A DNA stretch of 64,000 bases from Ancylobacter sp. IITR112 (GCF_041415945.1 NZ_JBGCUS010000001.1:248001-312000); one strand, 5' to 3'. Counted from the first letter of the stretch, positions 8,829-17,212 are shown. The notes: generated from the letters alone by a model not told the origin. Numbers and translations are program-made.

Positions 8829-9686
8829 TCAGCGCACCGCCAGCCGCTTTTCCAGCCGGCCGGTCAGGGATTTCATCAGCACCAGGCTGCCGAGCGCGGC
8901 GATCAGCGCGATCACGCTCAGCGTCGCGGCGAAGGGCAGGTTCAGCACCGAGAAGCCCTGGAGATAGACGAGGTTGGAGATCATCAGCACCTTGCCGCCG
9001 CCGATGAGCTGCGGGGTGGAAAAGGCGCTCATCGTCCAGGCGAACACCACGACGATGCCGGAGAGAATGCCCGGCAGAGTGAGCGGCAGGGTGATGCGCC
9101 AGAACACCGCGCCGGGGCTGGCGCCGAGATTGGCGGCGGCCTTCTCGCAGTCGCGGTCGACATGGCTGATCGCGGTGGCGAGCAGGATGATCATGACCGG
9201 CATGGAGAACTGAACCAGCGCCACCACCACGCCGAGCCGCGTATACATGATCTGCAGCGGCATCTCGATCAGCGAGAGCTTGCGCAGCATGGAGTTGATG
9301 AAGCCGTCCGAGCCGAGCATCAGCATCCAGGAGAAGGTGCGCACGATCTCGCCGGTGAACAGCGGGGTGATGGAGAGCGAGACCAGCAGCGAGCGCACCC
9401 AGTCGCGCTTGGCCCGTACCAGCGCATAGGCGACGGGGTAACTCAGCAGCAGCGAGAAGATCGCGGTCAGCAGGCTGATATAGAAGGTGTCGAGCAGCAC
9501 CCACCAGTAGATCGGCCGGTTGATGCGGGTGAAATTGTCCAGCGTCAGCCCGCCGACATTGAGCGAGCCGGGCACGAATTCGCGCACGCTGTACTGCAGC
9601 ACCTCGAACAGCGCCGCCGCGAGGATCACCGCCGTCAGCACGGCGGGGGCGAGGAAGGTGAGGAAGAAGGGCCGGCGCTGGATCAT
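8829..9686 (-). CDS. ABC importer permease, PotB-type
   Basis: The 285-residue protein has an N-terminal membrane segment after RRPFFLTFLAPAV, about six segments in all, and the permease loop AAANLGASPGAVFWRITLP. It fits the first permease of Pot-type importers and pairs with the product of 8017-8817. The 291-base gap to the substrate-binding protein gene is filled with palindromic repeats, so the importer transcript may be processed there. The Shine-Dalgarno match before ATG 9686 is weak (AGAAAG), consistent with the start lying at the edge of a repeat. Confidence 0.92.
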   Translation of the reverse strand: MIQRRPFFLTFLAPAVLTAVILAAALFEVLQYSVREFVPGSLNVGGLTLDNFTRINRPIYWWVLLDTFYISLLTAIFSLLLSYPVAYALVRAKRDWVRSLLVSLSITPLFTGEIVRTFSWMLMLGSDGFINSMLRKLSLIEMPLQIMYTRLGVVVALVQFSMPVMIILLATAISHVDRDCEKAAANLGASPGAVFWRITLPLTLPGILSGIVVVFAWTMSAFSTPQLIGGGKVLMISNLVYLQGFSVLNLPFAATLSVIALIAALGSLVLMKSLTGRLEKRLAVR

Positions 9687-9696
9687 GACTTTCTGC

Positions 9697-9957
9697 CGTC
9701 ATCCCGGACGACGCGAAGCGTCGATCCGGGATCGTGGGAAATGAGAACGGGAACCTCAAAAGACGCAGGCCCGGCCCGCCCTACCAGATGGCGTCATCCC
9801 GGACGGCCGCAGGCCGATCCGGGATCGCAGCGGCGTCCGGGCGCGCCCGGCTTTGAGGGCGATCCCGGCTCTTCGGCTACGCCTGCGGCCGGGATGACGC
9901 TGTGGGGGCATCGCCCGCGAAGGCCGTCCATGACCGGGCCAAGCCCGGCCATGACGG
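9697..9957. repeat. Cluster of REP/BIME-like palindromic repeats
   Basis: This gap between two importer genes holds at least three copies of a hairpin unit with CGTCATCCCGG at one end and CCGGGATCG at the other: 9697-9734, 9792-9827 and, inverted, 9860-9899. A shorter GC palindrome, CCGGGCCAAGCCCGG with flanking ATGAC on both sides, lies at 9930-9953. The stems contain compensating changes, for instance ACGC/GCGT against GGCC/GGCC, so structure rather than exact sequence is kept. Two more copies lie at 17119-17212. Placed inside an operon, they may set mRNA stability between the binding protein and the permeases, as REP elements do in malEFG-type operons. Confidence 0.8.
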
Positions 9958-9977
9958 CGTTCGGGCCGCGCCTGCCG

Positions 9978-11006
9978 TCAGTGCATCATGTTCTCGGTGA
10001 ACCACGCCTTCCACTGCGGCAGCAGGGTGGCATAGGTCTTGTCCTCAAGCACGATGGTGCCCTTCTCGATCGCCTCCTGGCTGGTGAAGATGCCCGGCAG
10101 CTTGGCGATCTCCGGGTCGAGCTTGGCCTCCGCCGTCAGCGGCGAGCATTTGTGGAAGTTGCAGAGCTGCGCCAGCATCGCCGGCTCCAGCGCGATGTTG
10201 AGGAACTGCAGCGCCAGCTCCTTCTTCTTCGAGCCGGCATTGATGCCCCACACATCGGTGCCGGCCACCGCGCCCTCCTTCGGCACGTCGATCTCCACCG
10301 GCATGCCGAGCTTTTCCAGATGGTAGCCATTGATGTTGAGCAGCACCTGCACCGGGGTCTCGCCGGTGCGCATCAGGTTCTGGCTGGTGGCGTCCGACTG
10401 GTAGAACGCCTTGATGTTCTTCTTCAGCTCCAGGAGCTTCGGCTTCACCTTGTCCCATTCTTCCGGCTTCACGCCGGCGAGGCGGGTGGCGGCGATGATG
10501 ATGTGGCTGGGGTCGAAATCCGGCAGGCCGAGCTTGCCCTCCAGCGCCGGGCTCCACAAATCTTCCCAGCTTGTGATCTTGAAGCCCTTCGGCATCAGGT
10601 CGGTGCGGAAGGCGGGGGTGTAGACATAGACATAGTCCGCCACCGTGTAGTCCGAGCGCTTGGCCATCGGGTAGAGCTTGGCGGCGTTCGGGATCTTGGA
10701 CCAGTCGAGCTTTTCCATCAGCCCGTCGGAATAATAGAGATAGCCGACATGGGCGGTGGTGTTGACGAGGTCGGATTCCGGGTTGTCGCGCGCCACCTTC
10801 GCCTTGGCGAGGCGGTCCAGCGTGCCGCCGGTGATGTACTCGACCTCGACGCCGGTGCGCTTGGTGAATTCCTTGCCGATGATCTCGACGCCGGCCTTCC
10901 AGTTTCCGCCCCAGGTGCTGACCACCAGCTTTTCCTGGGCCGATGCGGGGAGGGCGGCGCCGGCCATCACGGCCAGGGCGCCGAGTGCAATGCACAGCTT
11001 CTTCAT
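9978..11006 (-). CDS. ABC importer periplasmic substrate-binding protein, PotD-type
   Basis: The 342-residue protein starts with a signal peptide (KKLCIALGALAVMAGAALP, cut after ASAQ) and continues with EKLVVSTWGGNWKAG, the usual start of the PotD/PotF and Fe3+-binding group. Start ATG 11006 is preceded by GAGGTGG; the open frame continues upstream but would bury the signal peptide. It delivers the ligand to the permeases at 8017-9686. Ligand residues cannot be assigned by eye. The genomic setting among imino-acid-type enzymes hints at a small amine or cyclic imino acid rather than a sugar. Confidence 0.92.
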   Translation of the reverse strand: MKKLCIALGALAVMAGAALPASAQEKLVVSTWGGNWKAGVEIIGKEFTKRTGVEVEYITGGTLDRLAKAKVARDNPESDLVNTTAHVGYLYYSDGLMEKLDWSKIPNAAKLYPMAKRSDYTVADYVYVYTPAFRTDLMPKGFKITSWEDLWSPALEGKLGLPDFDPSHIIIAATRLAGVKPEEWDKVKPKLLELKKNIKAFYQSDATSQNLMRTGETPVQVLLNINGYHLEKLGMPVEIDVPKEGAVAGTDVWGINAGSKKKELALQFLNIALEPAMLAQLCNFHKCSPLTAEAKLDPEIAKLPGIFTSQEAIEKGTIVLEDKTYATLLPQWKAWFTENMMH

Positions 11007-11134
11007 GTTCCACCTCTGTGATTGGGGCGGCGGACCGCCCGGATGTTCTGGCCGCGCGCCTTCAGGCGGGCGCGTCTGGCGCAGTCTCTGGAAGTGCGCG
11101 CGGAAGACCGCGCGCAGGAATGGGGCGGCGGCGT

Positions 11135-12070
11135 TCAGTAGCCGCGGCCGGGGTCGACCTCGTGCAGCGGCGGCAGGCCGGCCCGCACGCGGCGAATGCT
11201 CTCGGCGACATCGCGCGCCGCCAGGACAGGCACGGTGATGCTGGCGAGATGCGGGGTGATGAGCACATTGTCGAGGCTCCACAGCGGATGGCCCGTGGGC
11301 AGCGGCTCGGTCTCGAACACGTCGAGCGTCGCTTCCGCCACCTGCCCCGCGCGCAGCGCCGCGATCAGCGCCGCCTCGTCCACCACCGCCCCGCGCGAGG
11401 CATTGATGAACTTCGCCCCTTTCGGCATGAGCGCGAATTCGGCGGCGCCGAGAAGGCCGCGCGAGTCCGGGGTGAGGGGCAGCAGGCTGACGATGATCTC
11501 GTTCTCAGCCAGCACATGCTCCAGCCCGTCGCGGCCGGTATGCGAGGCGACGCCTGCAATGTCCTTCGGCGAGCGCGACCAGCCGCTCACCGTAAAGCCC
11601 ATCTGCGCCAGAAGACGCGCCGCCGGCCCGCCGAGTTCGCCGAGGCCGAGCACCGCGACCTTGATCTCGGAAAGCGCGCGCGGGTGCACATACTCCCATT
11701 CGCCGCGCCTTTTGGCCCGCTCGAACACCGGAATGTCGCGGGCATAGCGGGTGACGGCGAAGACGACATAGCTCGTCATCATCGCCACCATGCCGGGGTC
11801 GGACAGGCGCGAGAATTTCACCGGCACCAGATCGTCGCGGCGCACCAGCGCGTCGACGCCGGCGCCGAGATTGGTCACCAGTTCGAGCCGGGGAAAGCGC
11901 GCGAAGAAATTCGCCGGCGGCTGCCAGACGAGGGCGTAGCGCACCTCGCTCGCCTCGCCGACATCGGGATCGACGCGAAAGTCGAGATCCGGCAGTTCGG
12001 CGGTCAGCGCCGCGCGCCACGCGGCGGCATCGTCCACCGCGCTGTAGAATACCAGTGCATCGCGGCTCAT
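11135..12070 (-). CDS. D-isomer-specific 2-hydroxyacid dehydrogenase (GhrA-like)
   Basis: The 311-residue protein has the NAD(P)-binding motif VLGLGELGGPAARLL near residue 140 followed by GWSRSPK, whose Ser-Arg favours NADPH. The catalytic Arg lies in NASRGAVVDE, the Glu about 30 residues on in ETEPLP, and the His in ITPHLAS. The layout is that of GhrA-type glyoxylate/hydroxypyruvate reductases. It would reduce a 2-oxoacid to a D-2-hydroxyacid or do the reverse. It is upstream of the binding-protein gene on the same strand (128-base gap), so it probably serves the compound imported. A tiny possible ORF overlaps its start by ATGA. Confidence 0.9.
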   Translation of the reverse strand: MSRDALVFYSAVDDAAAWRAALTAELPDLDFRVDPDVGEASEVRYALVWQPPANFFARFPRLELVTNLGAGVDALVRRDDLVPVKFSRLSDPGMVAMMTSYVVFAVTRYARDIPVFERAKRRGEWEYVHPRALSEIKVAVLGLGELGGPAARLLAQMGFTVSGWSRSPKDIAGVASHTGRDGLEHVLAENEIIVSLLPLTPDSRGLLGAAEFALMPKGAKFINASRGAVVDEAALIAALRAGQVAEATLDVFETEPLPTGHPLWSLDNVLITPHLASITVPVLAARDVAESIRRVRAGLPPLHEVDPGRGY

Positions 12071-12147
12071 GTCCGCGCCTGACGCAACGTCGCGACGTTA
12101 TGGCCGCGCGCGGCCAGCCCATGCCGCCGGGCATGTTCCCGCTTCAT
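12067..12147 (-). CDS. Possible 26-codon leader ORF, translationally coupled to the dehydrogenase
   Basis: An ATG at 12147 opens a 26-residue frame rich in His and Arg (starts MKREHARRHGLAARG, ends LRQART). Its TGA overlaps the dehydrogenase ATG as ATGA. A GGAG lies about 9 bases before the ATG. Such overlap is typical of coupling, but in GC-rich DNA short open frames are common and nothing else supports it. Confidence 0.25.
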   Translation of the reverse strand: MKREHARRHGLAARGHNVATLRQART

Positions 12148-12251
12148 CGAACCCGTCTCCGAAGGTTTTGTTATTTTTCCTGTCGGGAAATGGTGCGCTG
12201 CGAAGCTTGGATCGGAAAATACTTTTACCCGTTACATAAAATAGACAAATC

Positions 12252-12854
12252 TTATGCAGCCGCCGCGCGCGCCCCGGTGGGGGTGAGAAAGGCCACCACC
12301 GCCTCGCCAGCCGGCTCGCAGCTTACCCGCAGCGTCTGCGCGTCGGCGGCCAGCAGCGTCTCGCCGGGGCGCACCAGCACCGCGCCGGCGGCATCGCCCA
12401 CCTGCCAGATGCCGGTCACGGCGTGGAGCATCACCCGTCCGCCCTCGGGGGCGGCGAGCAGCGGGCCATTGCCGCCGGTGGCCGGCATCACCTGCGCATG
12501 CCAGCGCCCGCGCCGGGTCATCACATTCAGCACCTCCGCCGGCCCGTCCTGCAGCAGCGAGCGCGGCTGCAGCACGCTGTCGAAATAGAACGGCTCCAGC
12601 CGCGCCAGCGCCCGTGTCTCCTGCGCGAAGGCGAGGGAGAGCGGGTTGGCGCTGAGCCGGGTGATGTGCCGGTCGATGCCGGGGAACGAGGAGAACGGCC
12701 CTTCCGCGACAATCGGCGCCAGGCTGATGCGCAGGTCGAAATCCTCATGCGAGGCGCCCTCGGGCAGCAGCAGCACGTCCCGGGTGATACCGCCGCCATT
12801 CTTCCACGGCACAAGCCGGTGTTCCGCCGGCCCGATCACCCGCAATCCGTTCAT
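12252..12854 (-). CDS. HutD/Ves family protein
   Basis: The 200-residue protein starts NGLRVIGPAEHRLVPWKNGG and continues GITRDVLLLPEG, the conserved N-terminal signature of the HutD/Ves cupin-like family. It then has the DLRISLAPI and FSSFPGIDRHI stretches of that family. HutD has been proposed to modulate histidine utilisation by binding a pathway metabolite; the biochemical role is not settled. No other hut genes are near, so here it more likely serves the surrounding amine catabolism. It lies between the LysR gene and the dehydrogenase, all on the minus strand, with a 181-base gap downstream. Confidence 0.8.
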   Translation of the reverse strand: MNGLRVIGPAEHRLVPWKNGGGITRDVLLLPEGASHEDFDLRISLAPIVAEGPFSSFPGIDRHITRLSANPLSLAFAQETRALARLEPFYFDSVLQPRSLLQDGPAEVLNVMTRRGRWHAQVMPATGGNGPLLAAPEGGRVMLHAVTGIWQVGDAAGAVLVRPGETLLAADAQTLRVSCEPAGEAVVAFLTPTGARAAAA

Positions 12855-12954
12855 CGCCGCTCGCTCCTGTTCGTCTCTTCTGCTCTAGAGAGCCGCCCGC
12901 CCCGCAGGCAATCGGCGCGGGAAACAGTTTGCGGATGCAGTGGATAGGCGGAAC

Positions 12955-13899
12955 CTATCGCACCGTCGCCCGCGGCGAGAGCGTGCCGGGCGCGAACAGG
13001 CCGCCGGGGGCGAATGAATTCTTCAGGTGGCGGGCGAACACTTCCACCGCCGGGCGCGGCGTCTGCCGGCGCAGGCGCAGGCTCACCAGCCGCACGGGGG
13101 GGAGCGTGTCGGTCAGCGGCACCGAGGCGACGCGCCCGCCATCATGGGTGATCTGGGTGCGCGGCAGCACGTTCTGGATGGTGTAGCCGCGCCCATGGCC
13201 GACAAGGCCGCGCGTCAGCTCATAGGCGCGCGAGCGGAAGGCGATGTGCGGCTCCACCCCCACCGAGGCGAACAGACCCATGAAATAGTCGCGCGAATGC
13301 GGCAGGTCGAGCAGGATGAAAGGCTCGTCGCGCAGATCGGCGAGGCTGATGCGCTCGCGCTGCGCCAGCGGATGGTCGGGGTGCAGCACCGCATAGGGCG
13401 GCAGTTCCGCCAGCGGCTCGGCCATCACCTCCTCCGGCCGGGCGAATTCATAGGACAGCGCCATCTCGGTGCGGCCGGAAATCACCGCGTCGAGAATCTG
13501 CTGCTGGTCGCCCTCGTCGAGGCTCACCGTGATGCCGGGATGCGAGCCGGCGAAGGCCGAGAGCAGCCCCGGCATGAAATGGGTGGCGATGGTCCAGAAG
13601 CAGCCGACCGCGATCTCGCCGCGCACCTCGTCCGCCATGGCGCGGGCATTCTGGCCGAAATCGCGGGCATGGTTCAGCAGCAGCCGCGCCTCGTTGATGA
13701 TGCGGGTGCCGGCAATGGTGGTCGTCACGCCTTTTGCATGGTGGCGCACGAAGACCTGCACGCCGTATTCCGCCTCGAACTGGGCGATCGCCGCCGAGAT
13801 CGAGGGCTGCGAGACGTTCAGATGCCGCGCCGCTTCGGTCAGATTGCCGAAATCGGCGGTGGCGACGACGTAGCGCAGCGCGCGCAGGGAGATGTTCAT
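12955..13899 (-). CDS. LysR-family transcriptional regulator of the HpaB operon
   Basis: The 314-residue protein has the LysR winged helix at residues 1-60: LRALRYVVATADFGNLTEAA followed by LNVSQPSISAAI. An effector-binding domain of about 220 residues follows. It is transcribed away from the HpaB-type operon with an 89-base gap, the classic LysR arrangement, so it very likely controls that operon and itself in response to a pathway compound. Two cys-poor effector lobes give no clue to the ligand. HutD and the importer genes lie behind it on the same strand and may be under its control too. Confidence 0.92.
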   Translation of the reverse strand: MNISLRALRYVVATADFGNLTEAARHLNVSQPSISAAIAQFEAEYGVQVFVRHHAKGVTTTIAGTRIINEARLLLNHARDFGQNARAMADEVRGEIAVGCFWTIATHFMPGLLSAFAGSHPGITVSLDEGDQQQILDAVISGRTEMALSYEFARPEEVMAEPLAELPPYAVLHPDHPLAQRERISLADLRDEPFILLDLPHSRDYFMGLFASVGVEPHIAFRSRAYELTRGLVGHGRGYTIQNVLPRTQITHDGGRVASVPLTDTLPPVRLVSLRLRRQTPRPAVEVFARHLKNSFAPGGLFAPGTLSPRATVR

Positions 13900-13988
13900 C
13901 AGCTTTTTCTATGTCGAGCAATCAATCAAAATATTTTACCGATCTATTGGCCCAACGCAATATTTCCTCACAGGAAAAGGATGCTTCT
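13900..13988. promoter_or_regulatory. Divergent promoter region between the LysR gene and the HpaB operon
   Basis: This 89-base gap is far more AT-rich than its surroundings. It contains two AATATT hexamers (in AAAATATTTT and CAATATTTCC) about 30 bases apart, a plausible repeated site for the LysR protein. No convincing T-N11-A box could be singled out. AGGAAAAGGA just before ATG 13989 serves as ribosome binding site for the HpaB gene. Confidence 0.6.
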
Positions 13989-15452
13989 ATGATCCGCACA
14001 GGGCAGGACTATCGGCAGGGTCTTCAGGACGGCCGCGAAATCTGGATGGACGGCGAGCGGGTGAAGGATGTCACCACTCATCCCGCCTTCAAGCCGATCG
14101 TCGATGTGCGCGCCCGCATGTACGACATGGCGCATGAGCCGGCCTATCAGGACCGCCTCACCTATGTCGAGGAGAACAAGCGCAACACCATCTTCTACAA
14201 GCCGCCGCGCGAGACCAAGGACTGGACCGACAAGCTCGAAGCCGTCGATCTCGTGATGAAGGACATTGGCGGCGTCGTCACCCGCGTTGGCGACGAAACC
14301 ATTGGCGAGGTGTGGTCGCTGATCGACGGGCGCGACGTGCTGGCCGAGTTCGACCCGCGCTTCGCCGACAATGTCGACCGGCATGTGCAGAACATCTTCG
14401 ACAACGACATCTTCCACATCTCCGCCAATACCGACCCCAAGGGCGACCGCTCCCTGCCGCCGCAGGAGCAGGACCCCGACATGATGGTGCATGTGGTCAA
14501 GGAGACCGATGCCGGCATCGTCATCCGCGGCGCCAAATACGAGACCGCCGCGGCCTATGCCGACCAGGCCTTTCTCAAGCCGACCGTCGGCGCCTGGACC
14601 AATGAGACGCTCTCCGACTATGCGGTCGGCGGCATCATCTCGATGAGCGCGCCCGGCGTGAAGCAGATCTGCCGCTCCTCCTTCGCCGGCCGCACCAACC
14701 CGCAGGACTACCCGCTGGCCAACAAGTTCGACGAGGTCGAATCCCTCGTCATCTTCGATAATGTGCTGATCCCGTGGGAGAACGTGTTCTTCTACCGTCA
14801 CACCAAGGCGGCGCAGTACATCCGCGCCACGCTGCACCGCTACTCGGCGTTTCCTTATGTCCACCGCCTGCTCTATGTCGCCGACATGATGATCGGCGCG
14901 GCGATGTGGAACGCCAAGCAGACCGGCCTCGACAAGCTGCAATCGGTGCGGGAGAAACTGGCCGATCTCGTCTGCTACCGCGAGGGCATCAACGCCCATC
15001 TCACCGCCTCGATCGCTTTGGCCGAAAAGAGCCCCGGCGGGCTGCTGATGCCCAACCAGTCGCTGCTCTATGCCGGGCGCGTGCATGGCTGTTCCAACCT
15101 GCCGGCGATGATGCACATCGCCCGCGAGCTGTGCGGCGGGCAGATCTGCGTCACCCCCAACGCCGCCGCCTTCCACAATGCCGGCTCCGGCGACTGGCTG
15201 AAGAAGTTCTACACGCTGAACAAGCAGTGGGAGGCGGAGGACCGCCGCAAGCTGCTGGCCTTCGCCCGCGACCTGCTCAATTCCGACTATGCCGGCCATC
15301 GGCTGACCTTCGTGCAGTTCGCGCAGGCCCCGCACTTCAACCACCTCAACGCCGTCTACAACGCCTTCGACTTCTCCGGCCCGCTGGATTTCGTCCGCAA
15401 GGCGGCCGGGCTGTCGGACAAGGTGACCGGCAAGGTCGCCAGCGCCAACTGA
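13989..15452 (+). CDS. HpaB-family FAD-dependent monooxygenase (oxygenase component)
   Basis: The 487-residue protein begins TGQDYRQGLQDGREIWMDGE, the standard opening of the 4-hydroxyphenylacetate 3-monooxygenase (HpaB) family, and has the usual length. Other family stretches include GVKQICRSSFAG and DNVLIPWENVFFYRH. These enzymes use reduced FAD from a partner reductase to hydroxylate, and sometimes decarboxylate or open, phenols or electron-rich N-heterocycles. The partner reductase follows 12 bases later. No ring-cleavage dioxygenase or other aromatic hpa gene is present, so a homoprotocatechuate pathway is unlikely. The start at ATG 13989 has an AGGAAAAGG site at the right spacing. Confidence 0.9.
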   Translation: MIRTGQDYRQGLQDGREIWMDGERVKDVTTHPAFKPIVDVRARMYDMAHEPAYQDRLTYVEENKRNTIFYKPPRETKDWTDKLEAVDLVMKDIGGVVTRVGDETIGEVWSLIDGRDVLAEFDPRFADNVDRHVQNIFDNDIFHISANTDPKGDRSLPPQEQDPDMMVHVVKETDAGIVIRGAKYETAAAYADQAFLKPTVGAWTNETLSDYAVGGIISMSAPGVKQICRSSFAGRTNPQDYPLANKFDEVESLVIFDNVLIPWENVFFYRHTKAAQYIRATLHRYSAFPYVHRLLYVADMMIGAAMWNAKQTGLDKLQSVREKLADLVCYREGINAHLTASIALAEKSPGGLLMPNQSLLYAGRVHGCSNLPAMMHIARELCGGQICVTPNAAAFHNAGSGDWLKKFYTLNKQWEAEDRRKLLAFARDLLNSDYAGHRLTFVQFAQAPHFNHLNAVYNAFDFSGPLDFVRKAAGLSDKVTGKVASAN

Positions 15453-15464
15453 GGAGAGACGCCG

Positions 15465-15956
15465 ATGCACGCCATCGACCCCGCCGCCTTCCGCCACGCC
15501 ATGGGCCGCACCGCCGCCGGCGTGACCGTGGTGACGAGCGACGGGGCGCATGGCCGTGTCGGCGTCACCGTCTCCAGCCTGTCCTCGCTGTCGCTGGAAC
15601 CGCCCTCGGTGCTGTTCTGCCTGCACCGGGACAGCCGCTGCCTGCCGGTGCTGCTCGCCAATGGCGTGTTCGCCGCCAACATCCTCGCCCAGGGCCAGCA
15701 GCGCGTGGCGGACTCCTTCGCCGGGCTGGTGCCGGAACTGCGCGAGGACCGGTTCGGGGCCGGCGACTGGGACGGCCTCGCCACCGGCGCGCCGCTGCTG
15801 CGCGGGGCGCTGTGCCGCTTCGACTGCCGGCTGGCGCATGTGTTCGACTATGGCACCCACCGCATCGTCACCGGCGATGTGGTGGCGCTGGAAACCCATG
15901 CCGAGCATCCGCTCGTCTATTCCAACCGAAGCTACCGCCGGCTTGAAGTGGCGTGA
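15465..15956 (+). CDS. Flavin reductase domain protein (HpaC/RutF-like)
   Basis: The 163-residue protein has the flavin reductase-like split barrel fold: FRHAMGRTAAGVTVVT, then TVSSLSSLSLEPPSVLFCL, then FAANILAQGQQ. Proteins of this type reduce FAD or FMN with NAD(P)H and release it to a monooxygenase. It lies 12 bases after the HpaB-type gene and is preceded by GGAGAG, so it is almost certainly the matching reductase. The same partnership occurs in HpaBC and in RutA-RutF. Confidence 0.92.
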   Translation: MHAIDPAAFRHAMGRTAAGVTVVTSDGAHGRVGVTVSSLSSLSLEPPSVLFCLHRDSRCLPVLLANGVFAANILAQGQQRVADSFAGLVPELREDRFGAGDWDGLATGAPLLRGALCRFDCRLAHVFDYGTHRIVTGDVVALETHAEHPLVYSNRSYRRLEVA

Positions 15957-15999
15957 GCGCCGTCCCCCTGTCTCTCCCTCTCCAGCAAAGAGCCCCTTC

Positions 16000-16422
16000 A
16001 TGCCGACGCACACGCGCATCCGCCCCTTCAACACCAAGCAGACCTATCCCGAGCAGAAGCTGAACAACGACCTCTCGCAGGGGGTGGTGGCGCGGGGAAC
16101 CATGGTGTTCCTGCGCGGACAGGTGGCGCAGGATCTCGACACGCGCGAGAGCCTGCACATCGGCGATGCCGGCGCGCAGGCCGCCAAGGCGATGGCCAAT
16201 ATCAAGATGCTGCTGGAAGAGGCGGGCAGCGAGATGAGCCATATCTGCCGCATCGTCGTCTACCTCACCGACATCCGCTACCGCGAGGCGGTGTATCAGG
16301 AGATGGGCAAGTGGATGGGCGGCGTGTTCCCCTGTTCCACCGGCCTCGTCGTGCCGGCGCTGGCGCGGCCGGAATGGCTGGTCGAAATCGAGGTCACCGC
16401 CGTCATCCCCGATCCCGCGTGA
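16000..16422 (+). CDS. Rid-family (YjgF/YER057c/UK114) protein without the RidA arginine
   Basis: The 140-residue protein has the Rid fold, with FLRGQVAQDLDT, AKAMANIKMLLEEAG and LVEIEVTAVIP at the usual places. RidA proteins deaminate enamines or imines with an Arg in a P-A-R-S motif; here the aligned stretch reads FPCSTGLVV, so the Arg position appears to be Ser. Rid subfamilies lacking that Arg are known and their activity is unclear. In the Rut pathway the Rid-family protein RutC follows the flavin monooxygenase step. The gene is co-directional with its neighbours, 43 bases after the reductase and 7 before the DUF1028 gene. Confidence 0.88.
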   Translation: MPTHTRIRPFNTKQTYPEQKLNNDLSQGVVARGTMVFLRGQVAQDLDTRESLHIGDAGAQAAKAMANIKMLLEEAGSEMSHICRIVVYLTDIRYREAVYQEMGKWMGGVFPCSTGLVVPALARPEWLVEIEVTAVIPDPA

Positions 16423-16429
16423 GGCGCGC

Positions 16430-17104
16430 ATGACCTTCTCCATCTCCGCCCGCTGCCCGCGCACCGGGCAGTTTGGCATCGCGGTGTCCTCCTCCTCCCC
16501 GGCGGTGGCGGCGCGCTGCGCCCATGCCCGCGCCGGCGTCGGCGCGGTGGCGACACAGAACATCACCGATCCGACGCTGGGGCCGAAGGGGCTGGAGCTG
16601 ATGGCCGCCGGCCTCTCGGCGCCGCAGGCGCTGGCCAGGCTGGCGGCGGAGGGGGCGCATATCGACTATCGCCAGATCGCGCTGGTGGACACTGAGGGCC
16701 GCACCGCCGGCTTTTCCGGCGGCAAGACACTCGGCACCCATCACATCGCTGAGGGCGAGGGCGTGGTGGCGGCCGGCAATCTTCTCGCCTCAAAGCATGT
16801 GCCGCAGGCGATGATCGAGGCCTTCGCCGCCGCTCCCGGCCCCCTCGGCGACCGGCTGGTCGCCGCCATGCAAGCGGCGCTCATCGCCGGCGGCGAGGAG
16901 GGGCCGGTGCATTCGGTCGGCATGCTGATCGTCGACAAGGTTGCGTGGCCGGTGGCGGACCTGCGGGTGGACTGGCACGACAGCGACCCGATCGGCGCGC
17001 TGGCCGCGCTGTGGGAATTGTGGAAGCCGCAGATGGACGCCTATGTCACCCGCGCGCTCGATCCCTCCACCGCGCCCTCCTACGGCGTGCCGGGGGATGA
17101 GTGA
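16430..17104 (+). CDS. DUF1028 family protein (predicted Ntn-type hydrolase fold)
   Basis: The 224-residue protein starts FSISARCPRTGQFGIAVSSS and has GVGAVATQNITDPTLGPKGL, both typical of DUF1028. The family is considered related to N-terminal nucleophile hydrolases, but no reaction is established. It is often found beside Rid proteins in amine catabolic clusters. Here it sits 7 bases after the Rid-family gene and could hydrolyse an amide or lactam formed after oxygenation; that is inference. Downstream the operon is interrupted by a pair of palindromic repeats. Confidence 0.85.
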   Translation: MTFSISARCPRTGQFGIAVSSSSPAVAARCAHARAGVGAVATQNITDPTLGPKGLELMAAGLSAPQALARLAAEGAHIDYRQIALVDTEGRTAGFSGGKTLGTHHIAEGEGVVAAGNLLASKHVPQAMIEAFAAAPGPLGDRLVAAMQAALIAGGEEGPVHSVGMLIVDKVAWPVADLRVDWHDSDPIGALAALWELWKPQMDAYVTRALDPSTAPSYGVPGDE

Positions 17105-17118
17105 GGGGCGGCGCTGAT

Positions 17119-17212
17119 CGTCATCCCGGCCGACGCGCAGCGGAGAGCCGGGATCGCTCGCCCATTCTCCCATGATCCCGGATCGGGCCCTTCGGCCCGT
17201 CCGGGATGACGC
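17119..17212. repeat. Head-to-head pair of REP/BIME-like palindromes
   Basis: One copy (17119-17156) runs CGTCATCCCGG to GCCGGGATCG, and a second, inverted copy (17174-17212) runs GATCCCGGATCGGGCCC to GTCCGGGATGACG. They share both ends with the copies at 9697-9899. The opposed pair is the arrangement called BIME in enterobacteria. They fill the gap between the DUF1028 gene and the GlcG-like gene inside the operon. Confidence 0.8.

Noticed and set aside
13989..15956. Calling the oxygenase pair hpaB and hpaC with a 4-hydroxyphenylacetate role
   Set aside because: No homoprotocatechuate ring-cleavage or transport genes are nearby; the operon partners point to an N-containing substrate.
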